Of a DNA stretch of 64,000 bases, positions 30,353-45,256 are shown piece after piece (position 1 is the stretch's first letter; every line of letters starts with the position of its first letter). The notes below the pieces were generated by a model. That model saw only the letters and a program-made list of their open reading frames with translations, had not been told where the DNA came from and did not search any database. Source of the DNA: Manis javanica (taxonomy: Eukaryota; Chordata; Mammalia; Pholidota; Manidae); assembly GCF_040802235.1 (NCBI RefSeq), contig NC_133156.1, positions 117,954,173-118,018,172 on the forward strand. Direction: 5' to 3'. Both the position numbers and the translations under genes were made by a program.

Positions 30353-30834
30353 TAAAGTTCTGCCCATTTAGAAGGAAAAACAGGTGTTTGTACTTCATAT
30401 ATTACCAGCTTTTTGATGCTCTGATTAGAGGAAGAATATTGTGATGCTCAGTGCCCAGCACATGGTAGTTCCTCAAAAACAGGTGTTGAATTATTGAGTT
30501 ATATAATGTCTTATATCTAGATAGCAAATGACAGTTATAAGCACCTTAATGTATTATTTCTCTTCTTCCTCAACACACCTAGACATATGGTTAAGAAGGG
30601 ACTGGTGGTTCTAACACAGTCAATGTAAACTTTCCCCATTCATGTTGGAAGGTGTTAAGGGCACACATTCTCAGGCCTCATCTGAGGCCCATGTAATTTG
30701 AACCTCAAGGAGAGGGGCCTTGGAATCTGTATTTTCCTTCAGCAAAACAACCTGGGAAAGGTTTTAATGGCCAGAAAATACATGGTACAGCCAGGAGACA
30801 ATCAAAAGGCCATGTCAAGTGCATCAGAGGCTTC

Positions 30835-31010
30835 ACCTAGGATGGTATTTTAAGGTGTGGCTCTTGAATTATCTGGGATATTTATTTACAATGCAGATTT
30901 CCAGGCCACATGCCAGATCTGCTGAACCAACATATCTGGGCATGGAGCCCATGAATCTTCATGTGAATAATTCCAACATTTCCAATAGATACAGAAGTCT
31001 GGGTAATTCT
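30835..31010 (+). mobile_element. MER5A-like hAT remnant
   Basis: Contains tttacaatgcagatttccag and tctgctgaaccaacatatct, MER5-type. Confidence 0.45.
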
Positions 31011-31882
31011 GATCTAGCTGTAAATGATGAAAAACTAGTCTAGGACCAGACCCTAAAAGGCCTGAAATGCCAAATTCCTACCTTGCGCTTGATGAGCCAT
31101 TGAATATTTTAAGAAAGGGCTAAAGATTTTAAATGATTTTAAATTCATTTTAGTGAATGAATTTAGTTTCAGGAACTCCACGGATTGACATAGGGCTACA
31201 CTACAAACAAAGAGACCGTGTATGACTCAGAGGAGCTGGAGCAGGGTCACAGCGGCAGGAAAGGCAACAGGGACAGGCAGGAGAGCCCTTACAATGAGAA
31301 AAGGATTGGGCTTGGTGAGGCAAGACAAAGAGAAGAGTCCGTGTTGACACCTAGGTTTCCATTAGGACAAGGGCGTTGTCCAAGAAGCATGCACCATACC
31401 GACTAAAGAAATTAGGTGTTCAGGCTGCAGAGTAGATCAGCACCTGAAGCGCAGACAGTACCAGCAGCCATTGGTGCCCATTCCCAGTCATTCTCCCCTG
31501 GGGCAGACCCATTGCAGTCCTGGAGTCTGGGGAAATATGTGGGGCATTTTTGGTTGTCACACTGACAAGGGGCTTACTGGCTCTTAGTAAAGCCCATAGA
31601 TGCTAGGCTTCCTGAAGTACCTAGAACACTTCCTCACAGTGAAGAATTTCCCCGCCCCAAATTCCAGCAACAACTCCATGCGAAACACCAATCAACACTC
31701 TCTACAACCAGCACCTGAAAATCCATGTGCTATGGAGAGATTTTATTTAGTGATTTCATTCTGATTTAGCCTAAAAAGCAAAATAATAACAGGTGAGGGA
31801 AAATTTTCTAAATCAAAGAGCAACATAAGTGTTGTTGGAAAAGAATAAGCAGTGCTTGCAGCTTGCCCTGTGTTTTCCATAG

Positions 31883-32074
<192 letters not shown>

Positions 32075-32180
32075 TGAGACTCATTTCCAGAAAGGCTGCA
32101 GTGCTTTGATCATATACCTAACCCCAATCTGAATATTTCTACCCCCCACTACAATAATAAAAATTGCTTTCTCTTTCTAG

Positions 32181-32221
32181 TGAAACTTTCTTCACCGCAA
32201 CAGCTACTGGCCAGACTTCTG
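32181..32221 (+). pseudogene. MROH exon remnant 12
   Basis: 41 nt, phase 1 to 0, acceptor tttctag, donor gtgagt. The peptide VKLSSPQQLLARLL is very close to VDLPAPQKLLARLL of MROH2A, one of the best-preserved motifs in the locus. Confidence 0.85.
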
Positions 32222-32810
32222 GTGAGTGAGTTACAAAAAACCAATGTGGGATACATTTAAGCCATTATACATAACTTTGTTCCAAATGCTAATAAAAATT
32301 ACCTAGATACTCCAAACCAAAAGAAACACTAAAGTGGCATAATAAATGTCCTGCTCTACTAATGATACTCAGGAAGATTTATTATTGCCAAGATTATCTG
32401 CTCATCCTGAAATGCTTGTTAACCTTTGTGATTTTAAAGTAAGCATAGTGACCCATGAATTTGATCCATAAGTACCATTCAAAGAATGCCTCATCAATTG
32501 TTCAGATTTGCCTATCTCCTTGTGGCCCCACATGTGTGATTTACTCAAGTGCTATTTCCACATGCCCTTATTTAATTAAAATATATGTCTAAGTGTTGTT
32601 TCCTTCCACTTATTTTTGGTTGGTGGTTTCCATACATTTTTTCACTTTTTTCTTCAGAAGAAAACTGGGGAGAAGGATTGTCTAAGTATTAGGTTTGCTC
32701 TAGAATAACTAAGAATAGACTGTGATGATTTGCTGGAAAAAAAAATCTAATGCATAAATCAAGGGAATTCAGGATAATGGTAGAAAGGAAAAGGTAAGTG
32801 GGCCTTTTAA

Positions 32811-33089
<279 letters not shown>

Positions 33090-33546
33090 TAAAAACAGTG
33101 AACTTGATGTGCAAAGTAGAAATTTTTTCCCTGACTTCTTACATTCCATTTATCTGCCAAATACTTGTTCTATGAGAGGACCTGGTGAATAAAATCCTTA
33201 CCAGGAACTTTTTTTTTTTTCTCTAGTCTTTTTCTTGTATTTAGAGAAAATCTCTTTTGATGTTCTAAAAAGTTCTTAGTGTTTATGTTAGAGTATTGAA
33301 ATACGATCATTTCAGTACTTACTGTTGAGGTTAGCAAAAAGCCTCGATTTTTATCATGGGTGAAAGACCCCCGGTCCACCTGACTGGCATTTTAAAGTTG
33401 AGAACATAGTCAGTTTCATCTGAAATAACCACCCCTTGTGGAGAGAAAGCTTGAAGTGGAACTCCAGCATCCCCGAGGGACCTGGCAAGGGCGAAATTGA
33501 GTCTTGATTTTTTTTTTGCAATTATTGCATCGATTTCTCTTTCTAG

Positions 33547-33590
33547 GAATGAATGCTAGTATCGTGCTATGGGAAACCATGCTGCTTCAG
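33547..33590 (+). pseudogene. MROH exon remnant 14
   Basis: 44 nt, phase 1 to 0, acceptor tttctag, donor gtaagg. The peptide MNASIVLWETMLLQ aligns with TWDQKAWEDKLIQ of MROH2A. It closes the first open block of about 206 codons (exons 9-14). Confidence 0.75.
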
Positions 33591-34079
33591 GTAAGGGCAG
33601 CCTCTAGACTAACTGTAGATGATGGGGTGATTAAATCAATTAAAATTATCCACTTAACTAAGAACAGGATTCCAAAGCATAGAAGCAAATTTTGCTTTTC
33701 CTAGGAAAAGGACTGGGGTGTTAGAAGTGATCAAGTTTAAGAATTATTCTCCTTATATCACCATGATTTGAATCACAGTCTTTAGTCTTCAATTTGATTA
33801 AGAGTTTAAGACAGTTTTAAAGATTTCACTTACTAATATTTTCCTCTGTGTCTACCTTAAATTCTCTCTAATTTTCAGGTTTTTAACCTCTCCTTGTGAT
33901 TGCATCTTTTGCTGTTCATATAACACAGATTGACATAATTTCCACTACTCTGCTCCTCAGTACAACTCCATTTCCTCCTTTTTCTGCTTCTCATTGTCTT
34001 TTTCCTAATTTCTAAAAACCCAAGGGCCACATTGTACCCCTTTTCCAAAAAAGAATCTCTTTCTCTTGTCCATAAACTT

Positions 34080-34215
34080 TTGGCCACAGCACCTCTACCA
34101 GCACCACTCCCTCCGGAATCAGAATCTCTGGAGGTGGTACCTGAGAACCGAGATGTTTTAAAGATCCCCACAAGTTACTCTCATCCAATATGAGATTTGA
34201 AAGTGACGGTTCTGC
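34080..34215 (+). mobile_element. MER5A-like hAT remnant
   Basis: Contains ccggaatcagaatctctgga and ggtacctgagaaccgagatg, MER5-type, in the intron between exons 14 and 15. Confidence 0.45.
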
Positions 34216-35151
34216 TCTCCTGGTCCTTAATTCTAGGATCCACCTCCCCACCTATATTCATGCTTCTTTTTTCTCCCCCTCCTCAAAATTCCTACCTTAT
34301 TTTCCCCTGCTACTATTTCATAGCAATTGTGCTTACTAGGAGGTTTCTTTCTCCAGAGAAAAGCCTTGAGAATGGTTTCTTTCTCTCATCCAATCTTAAG
34401 TATACTTCTAGCCTTCTTCCAAAACTGTTGGCATGTGCCCCTTTCCTTAAACTTCCAAGGCTGTTTAATTTCTTCCCTTCAAAGGTCCTACTCATTGAGT
34501 GAGTTCCTATTAATAAAATGCATGTAAATCTTTTCACTGACTTTGACATTGTCTTTTCTAAGCTTAAAACACAGAAAATACAGTAGAAATAACAGAGTTT
34601 AGAAATTACAACAGATTTTGTCCTCCAAAAAGACAAAAACACCTTATTGTGCATTGTTCAGTGAAGAAGGACATGGGTTCAGATGACTGATTGGGGCCCT
34701 GGCTCAGAATAATTGGTGAAGCCGGGAATACTTAGTTACAGAATTGAAGTTAGCAAAACGTGTCTGTACATCTAACTGGCTCTTCTAGACATTTAATTCT
34801 TTCTTCCAAAAATGTTCCTTTCTTTTAGCATATAATAAAACAAACTAACATTGACAAATGGAGTTTTTCCAAATCTATTCAAAACCTGAAAGATGTTAAA
34901 TTCAATTTAAGTTTCAGAATAAATTAGTTTCTATTTTAAGTCTTCCAGAAATTTTTATTTAAGAGAAAAAAGGAAAGCACTTACATGGAGTTACTTCCAT
35001 GTTCTGTGTAACTTACTCTTAATGGGAATTCAGAACATAATAGAATATGGCTTTTAGAATAAACTAAGAGGAAAAGTCCCATTTTTTATGGGAAAAGGTA
35101 TAATCCCATTTAATATAATATATTAATATATATATACTTTTAAAAAAATAA

Positions 35152-35382
<231 letters not shown>

Positions 35383-35824
35383 TAAAAGGGCTGCTCAAGT
35401 TCCAACTTGTCTCTACTGCAACCAAAGAGAAGGAGAAATCTTTAGAAAAATGCTACCTCCTCTTCGCCTCACATCTGCCCGCAAGTTACTCATGGGCCTG
35501 CCCCTGTCTGCAAGGCCCGCGGAGAGGTGTAGTGCCTTGCAGTCAACTATGGGCCTGGCTAAAGCTCAGAGGCTCTGTTCTAGAGGAGGAAAAGAAATGG
35601 ATACTGGAAGGCAAGCTGCCATCCACACCATAGCACTAGTTTAGAACCAGCTATGTCTCAGTGTCCATTGGGCCAGTTTTGTGAGGCTGGCTACAAGAAA
35701 CAATATGCTTACAATTTCACAAAAACTTAGAGCTAAAAGAATGTTGAAAGGCCAGTTCTTTCATCCCTTTTGTCTCTAAATGGTTTTGACCTAACCTCCA
35801 CATTCTAGCTATCCATTCCAAATG

Positions 35825-36015
35825 AGGTTTGAATCCAGTTTCTGCTATTTTCTTCTTACATAGCTTTAGATAAATTACTTAACCTCTCTGTATACTAACC
35901 AATAAAATGGAAATTTTGCCCATTTCTGAGGGTTGTAAGGTTACAAAGTTTCAATGAGATAAAGTATATAAATATACTAAGTGCCTGGCACAGGCATGTG
36001 CTCAATAAAAGACAG
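35825..36015 (+). repeat. MIR SINE
   Basis: Contains aaattacttaacctctctgt and cctggcacaggcatgtgctc, the forward MIR pattern. Confidence 0.75.
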
Positions 36016-36419
36016 ATCAAGTTTATCATTATGATTATATCATTACTAAATTTTTTCCTAAAGAAATATTTTCTAAGTCATCAATTCCAGTAGTAAGTGT
36101 CTCTTCCCACAAATTATTTATTATTCACTTTGAACTCTCCTCTGCAATATTCAGAATCCCCCTCATGACTGATTCTCTCATGTAGTACAGAGTACTAATC
36201 CTCACACCCGTCAGGAAGATTTAGTGAGCAACGTCTCATGTCCTCATGCATGAACTAGCCTTGTACATCTCATGTAATACCCTCATCCAACCTCTCCCCG
36301 ACTCATGAGATTAGTCCAGGATAATGGTACAAGTAAACAGAGCAATTCTAGCAATGAGCTGCCTAGATGGCGCTCAACTGTTATTCTTAACACCAGGAAA
36401 ATAAGAGTGTTTTAGATTT

Positions 36420-37000
36420 AGACTAGTTAGGTTTAGCTGTATAACAAACTACGCTTAGTGGCTTAAAATGATAGCCACCTTTTTAGCTTACAATTTTGCA
36501 GGTTGACAACTTGGACTGGGCTCAGCTGGGCAGTCGTCAGACCTCAACTCATCTCCCTGGCAAACACTGGGAACTGGCCACTCCGGATGATCTTAACGGG
36601 GATGACTTGTTTCTGTTCCCTGTGGTCTCTCATCCTCCAGCAGGCTAGCCCCAGGGATGACTTGTTTCTGTTCCGTGGTCTCTCATCCTCCAGCAGGCTA
36701 GCCCCAGGCTGTTCACATGGTTGGGGCAAAAGAGTTGCAAAGTTTCTCAAGTTCTAGGCTCAGGACAGACACACTCTTACTCCTGCCACATCCTACTGGC
36801 CAACGCAAGTCCTAAAGCCAGCCTAGAGGCAAGGGTAGATAGAGGTGGTATAGAAAGGTTGGGGCTATTTTTGCAATTGACCACATTATTTCCCAGTTCT
36901 GAGCTCCTGATACCTGGGATTCCTCACCAAGTCCCAAAGCAAAAACATGCTATACACGAGCTCTGACCAAATTCAGCAGAGAAACAATAGGCCAATGGTG
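36420..37000 (-). mobile_element. Old interspersed repeat, possibly LTR-derived
   Basis: Starts agctgtataacaaactacgc...agtggcttaaaatgatag, a common start of inverted LTR-type repeats. It is interrupted by a private tandem duplication at 36598-36706. Family uncertain. Confidence 0.4.
36598..36706 (+). repeat. Two-copy tandem duplication, about 54 bp
   Basis: Copy 1 is 36598-36653 and copy 2 is 36654-36706. They are nearly identical, differing by a few bases near ttcc(ct)gtgg. Confidence 0.9.
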
Positions 37001-38099
37001 CTGGGAAGCACTGAGGCAACCCTTTTACACACAAGTCATATTTTCCCTTTCATGACATCAATTTTTTTCTGCAGCACAGGACTCTTTTCTGTCCTTCGCC
37101 CAAGATGGAGTTATATAGACCCTGGCAGCTTGGGCCCTAATTAATATTTAAGTCTGTGTTGTGCACAGTTTTTCTAATTATAATTGAATTATCATGGGGG
37201 CCTTTTTCCGGGAAGGCCAAGTGAACAGTGGATGCTACCTCGTCAGATCCTCACTCTGATCAAGACTGTGGTCACTCTTGTAGCTGCTCCACCTGTTGTG
37301 CCATCTTATCCTCCAGCTGGCCAGCTTTCTCTCTTGGATGTGACAAGATGCACAGTCTGAATAAAGAGATGCCAATCTGATATTATTCAGCTGTAAATGA
37401 TTTGAATCTTAGAAAACAAATCAAGACTTCATGACCTAATTTTTCTAGCCATATGTCAAGCACCTGCTCCTGTGAATTTATTCCTTGTATCTTATCTCTA
37501 CAAGAATAGAGAAATGCCTATCTATATGCACACATACACATGTATATACACACATACACATATACATACTTAGATCCAAGCATAGGCTGTGGTGTTCAAA
37601 CACAAGCCACTCCTGGGCTGCCCCACTCTCCCAGCTGTCGTCCTAAATTTTGCATGGCTTCTAAAGAAAGAGAATAAGAAGCCACATCTGCTTCCTTGCC
37701 TTGTCTCCATCCTGACATGACCAAAGTGTTTAGGATAGCAAAGCATCATGAATCCAACATTCTCACCAGTTTGAAGGGATATGAATCACAGAATGATTCG
37801 CCACATGCTCTCTCACCAGTGTTCCTCCACTGGGAGACTTAGTTACTGAGAATTCCTAAGTACAGACACAATGTGTACATAAAAGTTCCTGTATGACTTT
37901 TCACTTTACCCTTGACACCATTTTGACAGTACTTGTGGACAACCCACCCTGCTCTTGAGAAAGAGGCAACAGTAGGGCTCATGAAGTACTATTTTCAAAA
38001 CTATATTGTAGTTATGTCTCCTAAACTATAAAGTAAGTTAATATCCTTTGGAGGTTGAGAATATTTGATGACATCATCCTCAAATAACCCTATTAACAT

Positions 38100-38290
38100 T
38101 AAATGTGTTTATTCAATAAACATTTTTGAGCACTTATTAGCCAACAGGGACTGCACACTTCAAGTAATCGATAAGATCCTCTAATCACTGGACTTAATGA
38201 AAAGACAAAGAAATGAAATTCTGAGAATAGAGACAAACAAGAAAATTGAAAACTATAACAGGCAGTGAAAGGTACTACAAAGCTAGAGCA
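38100..38290 (-). mobile_element. LINE-2 3'-end fragment, inverted
   Basis: Begins tttattcaataaacatttttgagcactta in pattern, the complement of the L2 tail, followed by diverged sequence. Confidence 0.55.
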
Positions 38291-38444
38291 CAAAGCATCG
38301 AGTGCAGAAGAAAAAGAGGTGGAGGCCAGAGCCTGGGGGAAGGAAACACTTTCAAGAAGAAATAAATAAAAAAGTAAATAAATGCACAGTTACTAAGCAA
38401 TCTTTAAGCCACCCCAATTTCTTTCCTTCAGATGACTATTTTAA

Positions 38445-38723
<279 letters not shown>

Positions 38724-40599
38724 TAGAAATATCCATGAATGCATATAGAATGGTCTAACAGAATTTTTCAGAAAAATGATGCTTCCCTGTTTAAATATCA
38801 ATGCTTCATTATTTAGCCAGGTTTGTGGAAATATTGAAAAGTGAATTTCAATAATTCATACTTAAAAGAGTAATATTAATATATTTGACCTTGGTTTTAT
38901 AACTTACATGTATGATCATAAACATAAAAATAATTGAATGTATAAGCTGCAAGTACCTTATTATGCCATATGATTTTCAACCTAGAGAAAATTTAAGTGT
39001 AACCTGAAGAGCTTTGCAAAGCACTTTTACCTGTTCCCTAACCTAGCCTACCTAGTCTAGAGAGTATGTGTCAACATGGAGGAAGGAGAGGATGCATATT
39101 TTTTAAAAAACTCAGCCCACAAAACTCCTCAGGCTAATAGAGACCACGCAATATAAAATAAATTATTGTACTGTGTTTCATTATATACTCTCCTCAGAGA
39201 TTCTGAGATGTTTAGTGTTCTTTCTCCCCTATTAAATGACCAGAAACCACTAGACTTTACTAAAGTTTTGAAACTGCTTTTGTATTGCTATTATTTCTTT
39301 TTTCCTTGTCAGATATTCACTTATCACCAATTGCTCTTGGTATTATTTCCAAAACCATTTTCCCCAACCTAGCAGCCCTTTTAATTCTGTCATAATTGAG
39401 GAAATGAAGTAAGTTTATTTTAGTTGTAAGCATATAATAAATATAGCTCTCATTCAAGGTCTGAGGGGTGCACAAACTTTCAAAGAGAAACTTCGTGACA
39501 ACCATTTAAGCTCCCCAAATTTCTTTTTTACTGAACTTCACTTCAAGCTCTTGAGTGTGTCCCACACTTGAGCTACTTCTTAGATGATGTCTAGATGAGG
39601 AAGATGCTACACAACTTTCTTAATCTCACTGAACTTATTGGCTTTCCATCTCCTAAGCGTGCCTCACTCACACAACACCCGAGCTCAGATTCTGGGATCA
39701 CACTGGCTTCATCCGTATCTTGGCTCCACACACCCTCCCTGTGTCCTGCACATTCCTCCAGAGTGAAATAGGGAAAGCAGAACACCTCAAAGCTCTTGTT
39801 CGTGGAGACATCAAGTGAGCCCACAGGAGGAGGAGATGAAAAATTGAGATCACAACTGTGAGAAGCCAGAAAGAGAAATCGGACCAAGGGAAAGCAGTAG
39901 GACTCACTTGTGCAGATTTGAGGGTCCAGTTAGGGTGGAAATCATCTTCTACTGCCACCAATTGTCTCTGTGCATCATTTTTTTTTCCAGCAGCATCCGG
40001 CAGACCAGGTGTAGGGATAGATGATGGATAAATTGACCAGTCAGATTTATCCAGGGCTTGTGTTTTGCCTGACTTAAGTGACAGAAGAACAATGGGCATA
40101 GATCAGATAGGACAATGGGCACAAATCACAGTGTGGAAAAGTTGAGAAAGGAAACAAGAAGTTAGGAAGATGGGTTGAGAGAGGAGAAACAGAGCCTTAC
40201 AGGGCAAGAGCACACAATGGCTAAAAGACACAGAGAGGTTTATATGCTAGGCTATGGCCAAGGAACACAGAGATGTCAGGCCACAAGCCTTTAAAGAATC
40301 CTTCCAAGCATCTTCCGGTAGTGGAGAGTGTACAGCCCGGTATCTAGGACTAGGACTAGGCACAGTGCTAGTTGAGTCCTTGGTGACAATGGTCTGGTCC
40401 TTGGGTTCCCATGGAGGCAATAGCAAGGTTATATAGGCAAATGAAATTTAACAGGATTAATGAATGAATTGCCATGAAGGTACTTTGGTAAAACCAGCCT
40501 GGGGCAAGAGAGATGGGGAGGTAAGAATGTGGACAAGGGGGAGCAATACCTTAGAGTATAGAATAAAAGCTACCAACTTCCAAATATTTATCCATTTAT

Positions 40600-41168
40600 G
40601 ATATAATAAAGTTTTGGTAGCAGAATGATCCCTTAAAAATGTCAGTCTGCTTAGGCTCTAAAAACCTCCATTGACTTCCCAGCAATCTAAGATTAAAGGC
40701 CCTACTCAAACCATCTCCTACCTCTGCTCTGACTTCATCTTGCACTACTGTCCATAATCGCTCACTCTGCCCTCTGCAGTGGACCTCAGGGCCTTTGGAC
40801 TTGCTTCTTCTCTGTTCGGAACTCTCCTTTCCCAATAGTCCCATGGCTCACTCGCTCACTTATTGGAGGGCTCTGCTGAATGTCACCCTGTTAAGGAGGT
40901 CTTCTCTGGCCACCTTATTTAAACTCCCCCCAACCTGCAACAGCTATTCGCTTTTGTTTTTCTTCTCAGTAGCACTTACCACCATTGAAATGTCATATAT
41001 TTAAACATTTATTGAATTTATGTATTTATTTAACGTCACTTCCCTTGGTTATCCTCCACAAGGATGGGGTGTTTGATATGTTCTGTTCACTATTGTATCC
41101 CCAGCACCTAAAAGAGTGTGTGACACATAATAGGTGCTTAATAAATATTTGTTGCCTAAGTAAATGAT
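40600..41168 (+). mobile_element. LINE-2 3' end
   Basis: Contains the L2 hallmarks ggacctcagggcctttggac, ctattgtatccccagcacct and ataggtgcttaataaatatt in order. It ends 33 bp before the acceptor of MROH exon 17. Confidence 0.85.
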
Positions 41169-41201
41169 GAAACTCAAATCTCTTTTCTTCTCTGATTTTA
41201 G

Positions 41202-41420
<219 letters not shown>

Positions 41421-41723
41421 TAGGTCTTGACTGTCCTGGCCCAGGCCCTGTAGGATGACCAGCTATAAAACAAGCCCACCCCCTCCTCTACCACTAATGC
41501 TGACCTGGCAGGTCCCAAGGAGCTCCGGGTGTGCCTAGGTTTGCCCTCCTACAAGCTGCCCAGGTCTTGTGTACACTCTGCTTCCCCTGAGGGAGAGGGA
41601 TTCAAAAGTAAAAGTTACCACAAGCCTTCTCACAGGTACCTCTGTTAAAGCCTGATAGAGATCTGTCAGGTCCTGGGGGGTTAAATTCAACAAACAGAAG
41701 TATCAGTTCTAAACTAATTCTAG

Positions 41724-42071
<348 letters not shown>

Positions 42072-42679
42072 TGATGGTAGGACACAGGCCAAAGGGAAGA
42101 TAGGGTCTGGTTAAGTTCAGAAGATAAGAACGTGGGAACAGAAAGATTTATTATGAAACAGGTTTAGGTAATTTGTTTCTTTTCTAAGGCCTTGGGCAGT
42201 TAATGTCCTGTCACTCCCATGATACCTTCTCAGATCAATTGTACCCAAAGTGGTCTCATCCTCATTTGAACTTAAAATAATTACTCCTGTACTACTTTGG
42301 GCCAGCTGGCTTATTACTTCCCTGTAATAGTCTCTAAAGTGTTACTAATAGTAGTTATTCACCCTTTTACATGGTATATTTGATAAACTACCTAAAACAC
42401 TGCCTCACAAATAGTGGGTGTCATATATGTATTTTTAAGTGAATAAAATACATCATTCATCAATCAACTCAATCCACATCAAGTTGCACAATTTTCCACC
42501 TTGACGCTCACCCCAGCCACCCTGACCATCCTTGATGCTCCTCACACATGCCAAGAATGTTCCAGCCTGGGAGCCACCAAACCAAGTTGGAATTCATCCA
42601 GTCATTTCTGTCCCCCATAGAACTTTTTGTGTCTTTAGTAAAATGCTTTACACATACAGTCCATTCAACCATTTTGCTG

Positions 42680-42840
42680 ATGAGTACCAGGTTAGCCACC
42701 TAAAAATCACCTAGGGACGGATCAAGTTTAAAATAGATCTTCTCCAGGCTATTTTCCAGGGAGGCTGGCTCCATAGGTCTGGGGTACAGTCTGACATCTG
42801 AATTTTTAAAATGATTCTTAACCATAGCCAGGTTTCAGGA
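42680..42840 (-). mobile_element. MER5A-like hAT remnant
   Basis: Contains cacctagggacggatcaagt and tccataggtctggggtacag, MER5-type, diverged. Confidence 0.45.
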
Positions 42841-43064
42841 GCTTTCACTGACCATATGCACATTGTTTCTCCTATAAGATTGTTAGCACTTTGATATTAG
42901 GCATTGTACCTCATGCTCCTTTATCTCCTCTTCTGTGCCCTCCACAAACCAGCTGTCTGATAAATCTGTGGTCTTGACATTTATTCATGTGTGTATTTGT
43001 ATGGAATCATAGGGAGCTCATGATATCACAGATGTAAGGATCTACTAGTGGGAGGGTGTAGGGC

Positions 43065-43235
43065 AGAGATCCTCTCACCTCAGTGGCAGGAGAGTTACCT
43101 GGAGAGCTTGTTAAAAAGTGGAGATCCCTAATGAATTACAGACTTCAGGGTTGGACCACTCAACCTGTATTTTTAACATGCTCCTCAAAAGGTGATATGA
43201 CACACCAAAATTTGATAAGCAGTAAGAGAACTGAA
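43065..43235 (-). mobile_element. MER5A-like hAT remnant
   Basis: Contains gagttacctggagagcttgt, aaaaagtggagatccctaat and acctgtatttttaacatgct, the MER5A order. Confidence 0.6.
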
Positions 43236-43611
43236 AACACAATTTAAAAAGATGTTCTATGTTATATTAATTTTTTCCCATCATTAAGGAAAATTATGAT
43301 AAAAATAAAAGAGAAAAGGAGATAAAATTGTTTTAAAGATGGTACATTTTCAAGATATAGTCAATTCTGCTATAATACAACATATGTGCAAGACAGAACA
43401 AGAAAAATCACAGGGATTATGGGAAAAATGGAGTGAGGCACACAACATTCAAAAAACCCCAGCAATGATACATTTAAAAAATAGGAATCTTGCCAAGACC
43501 TAGTGTCCTGCTTCCCTGTTGTCCTTCAGGCTGATGGATGGTTCTTCTTGTTGGGGTGTTGAAATTCTCTAACTGCTGCTCCTGTATCTACATTCGCCTT
43601 TGATTTTGCAG

Positions 43612-43638
43612 GTTCTGGGCATGTCTATGATGAACAAG
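43612..43638 (+). pseudogene. MROH 27-nt micro-exon candidate
   Basis: Nine codons (VLGMSMMNK) between a tttgcag acceptor and a gtatgc donor, phase 0 to 0. The exons on either side join in MROH2A without these residues, so this would be an extra cassette. It may instead be a chance splice-like motif. Confidence 0.45.
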
Positions 43639-44327
43639 GTATGCAGCACAGTTGGTATATTTGAATACAAATCATGCTCCCTGGAAATGCAGTAAGCATA
43701 GATGTCCTCTTGATTTGATTCCAGAAAAAAGGACCCCTATATATAACTAACTAATCCAATCTGAAGCCAGGATCCCTGAGCCTAAGCTAGAATAGAACAA
43801 GGAGCTGCATCTGGCTCCAAGTGGTTTTAAAGGAAATAAACTAGAGTAATGTTTTTAGAACTGTGCATTGTGACTAACCAGTGACCATGGAACCAATTTT
43901 ATAGGCCAGTAGATCACAGCTGGGAGGTCTTTTTGTAATGAAATAAAAGAGGAATAGTAGAAAATATTGCATATAGCAAAAATAAGTCATAAAGCCTTTA
44001 TTTCAGTTTTACACATATATGTATACAGTGCTTGTAAGTACTGGGTAGAATTGTAAACTCTTTCCTACTGAGGTTTATGGTCAAAAACGTTTGAAAGTCA
44101 CTGTTGTGGAGAAACTCCAGTCTATGGTGATGAGGTAGAGGGAATGGAGACTGACTTTTGTTTTTCAACTTTCCTGCAACTCAGATCCTAGACCTAAGGA
44201 GAGAGGGCAAAAGCAGCAGGGGTTCTCTGTCCTGTCTGGGTGCATATTTAAACCCTAGGTCAAACATTTAGAGAACTGGGTGTGCGGCCTCTGACCTTGG
44301 CTTGCGCCATAAGCCATTTTGCTTTAG

Positions 44328-44507
<180 letters not shown>

Positions 44508-44639
44508 TGACTTTTTTAAAGCTGATAAAACGTACCAGTTCCGAGTGGCAGATCTCTGCCATATTTCAGAACAAGGGCTGCAGTGGTCTCATAGGGTTGC
44601 AGCTGCATGTGAACACTCCCCACACACTTTTTGCACTAG

Positions 44640-44750
<111 letters not shown>

Positions 44751-45256
44751 TAGAGAATTTTTTGTTGTTCTCATCTCACTGACATGGATTAAAGAGCAAC
44801 TTGATACACAAAGCTGGACATTTCCATGCAAAAGGAAATTTCTTTTCGTAGTTCTTGGCCTGTAGACAAACTTTAACCTTCTCATTAAAAATTTGTGAAA
44901 GTCCTAATCACATCCAAGGTGGTTAGTAGCAACAAACCTGAAGAAGAAAATAATTTCTAGTGAATTTTTAAAATAATATTTTCCCCTTGCAGCAAAAGAA
45001 ATAAAAGTTCACTGTTAAAACTTGGAAACTGTAGAACATTTTTTAAAATAATAAAAATCACCCCTATTTCCTCTGCCTATTTCCAACATTTTGGTATATT
45101 CCCTTCAGGCCTTTTTCCATTTCAGTCTTTCAGTCTAGTTCTCCATTTCAATTACAGATTTCACACCCTACTCTGCATGTGATTTTGCGTTCTGCTTTTT
45201 CTTGCTACACCTTACATATTCCCACATTATTACCAATTCTTCACAAACATCATTTT

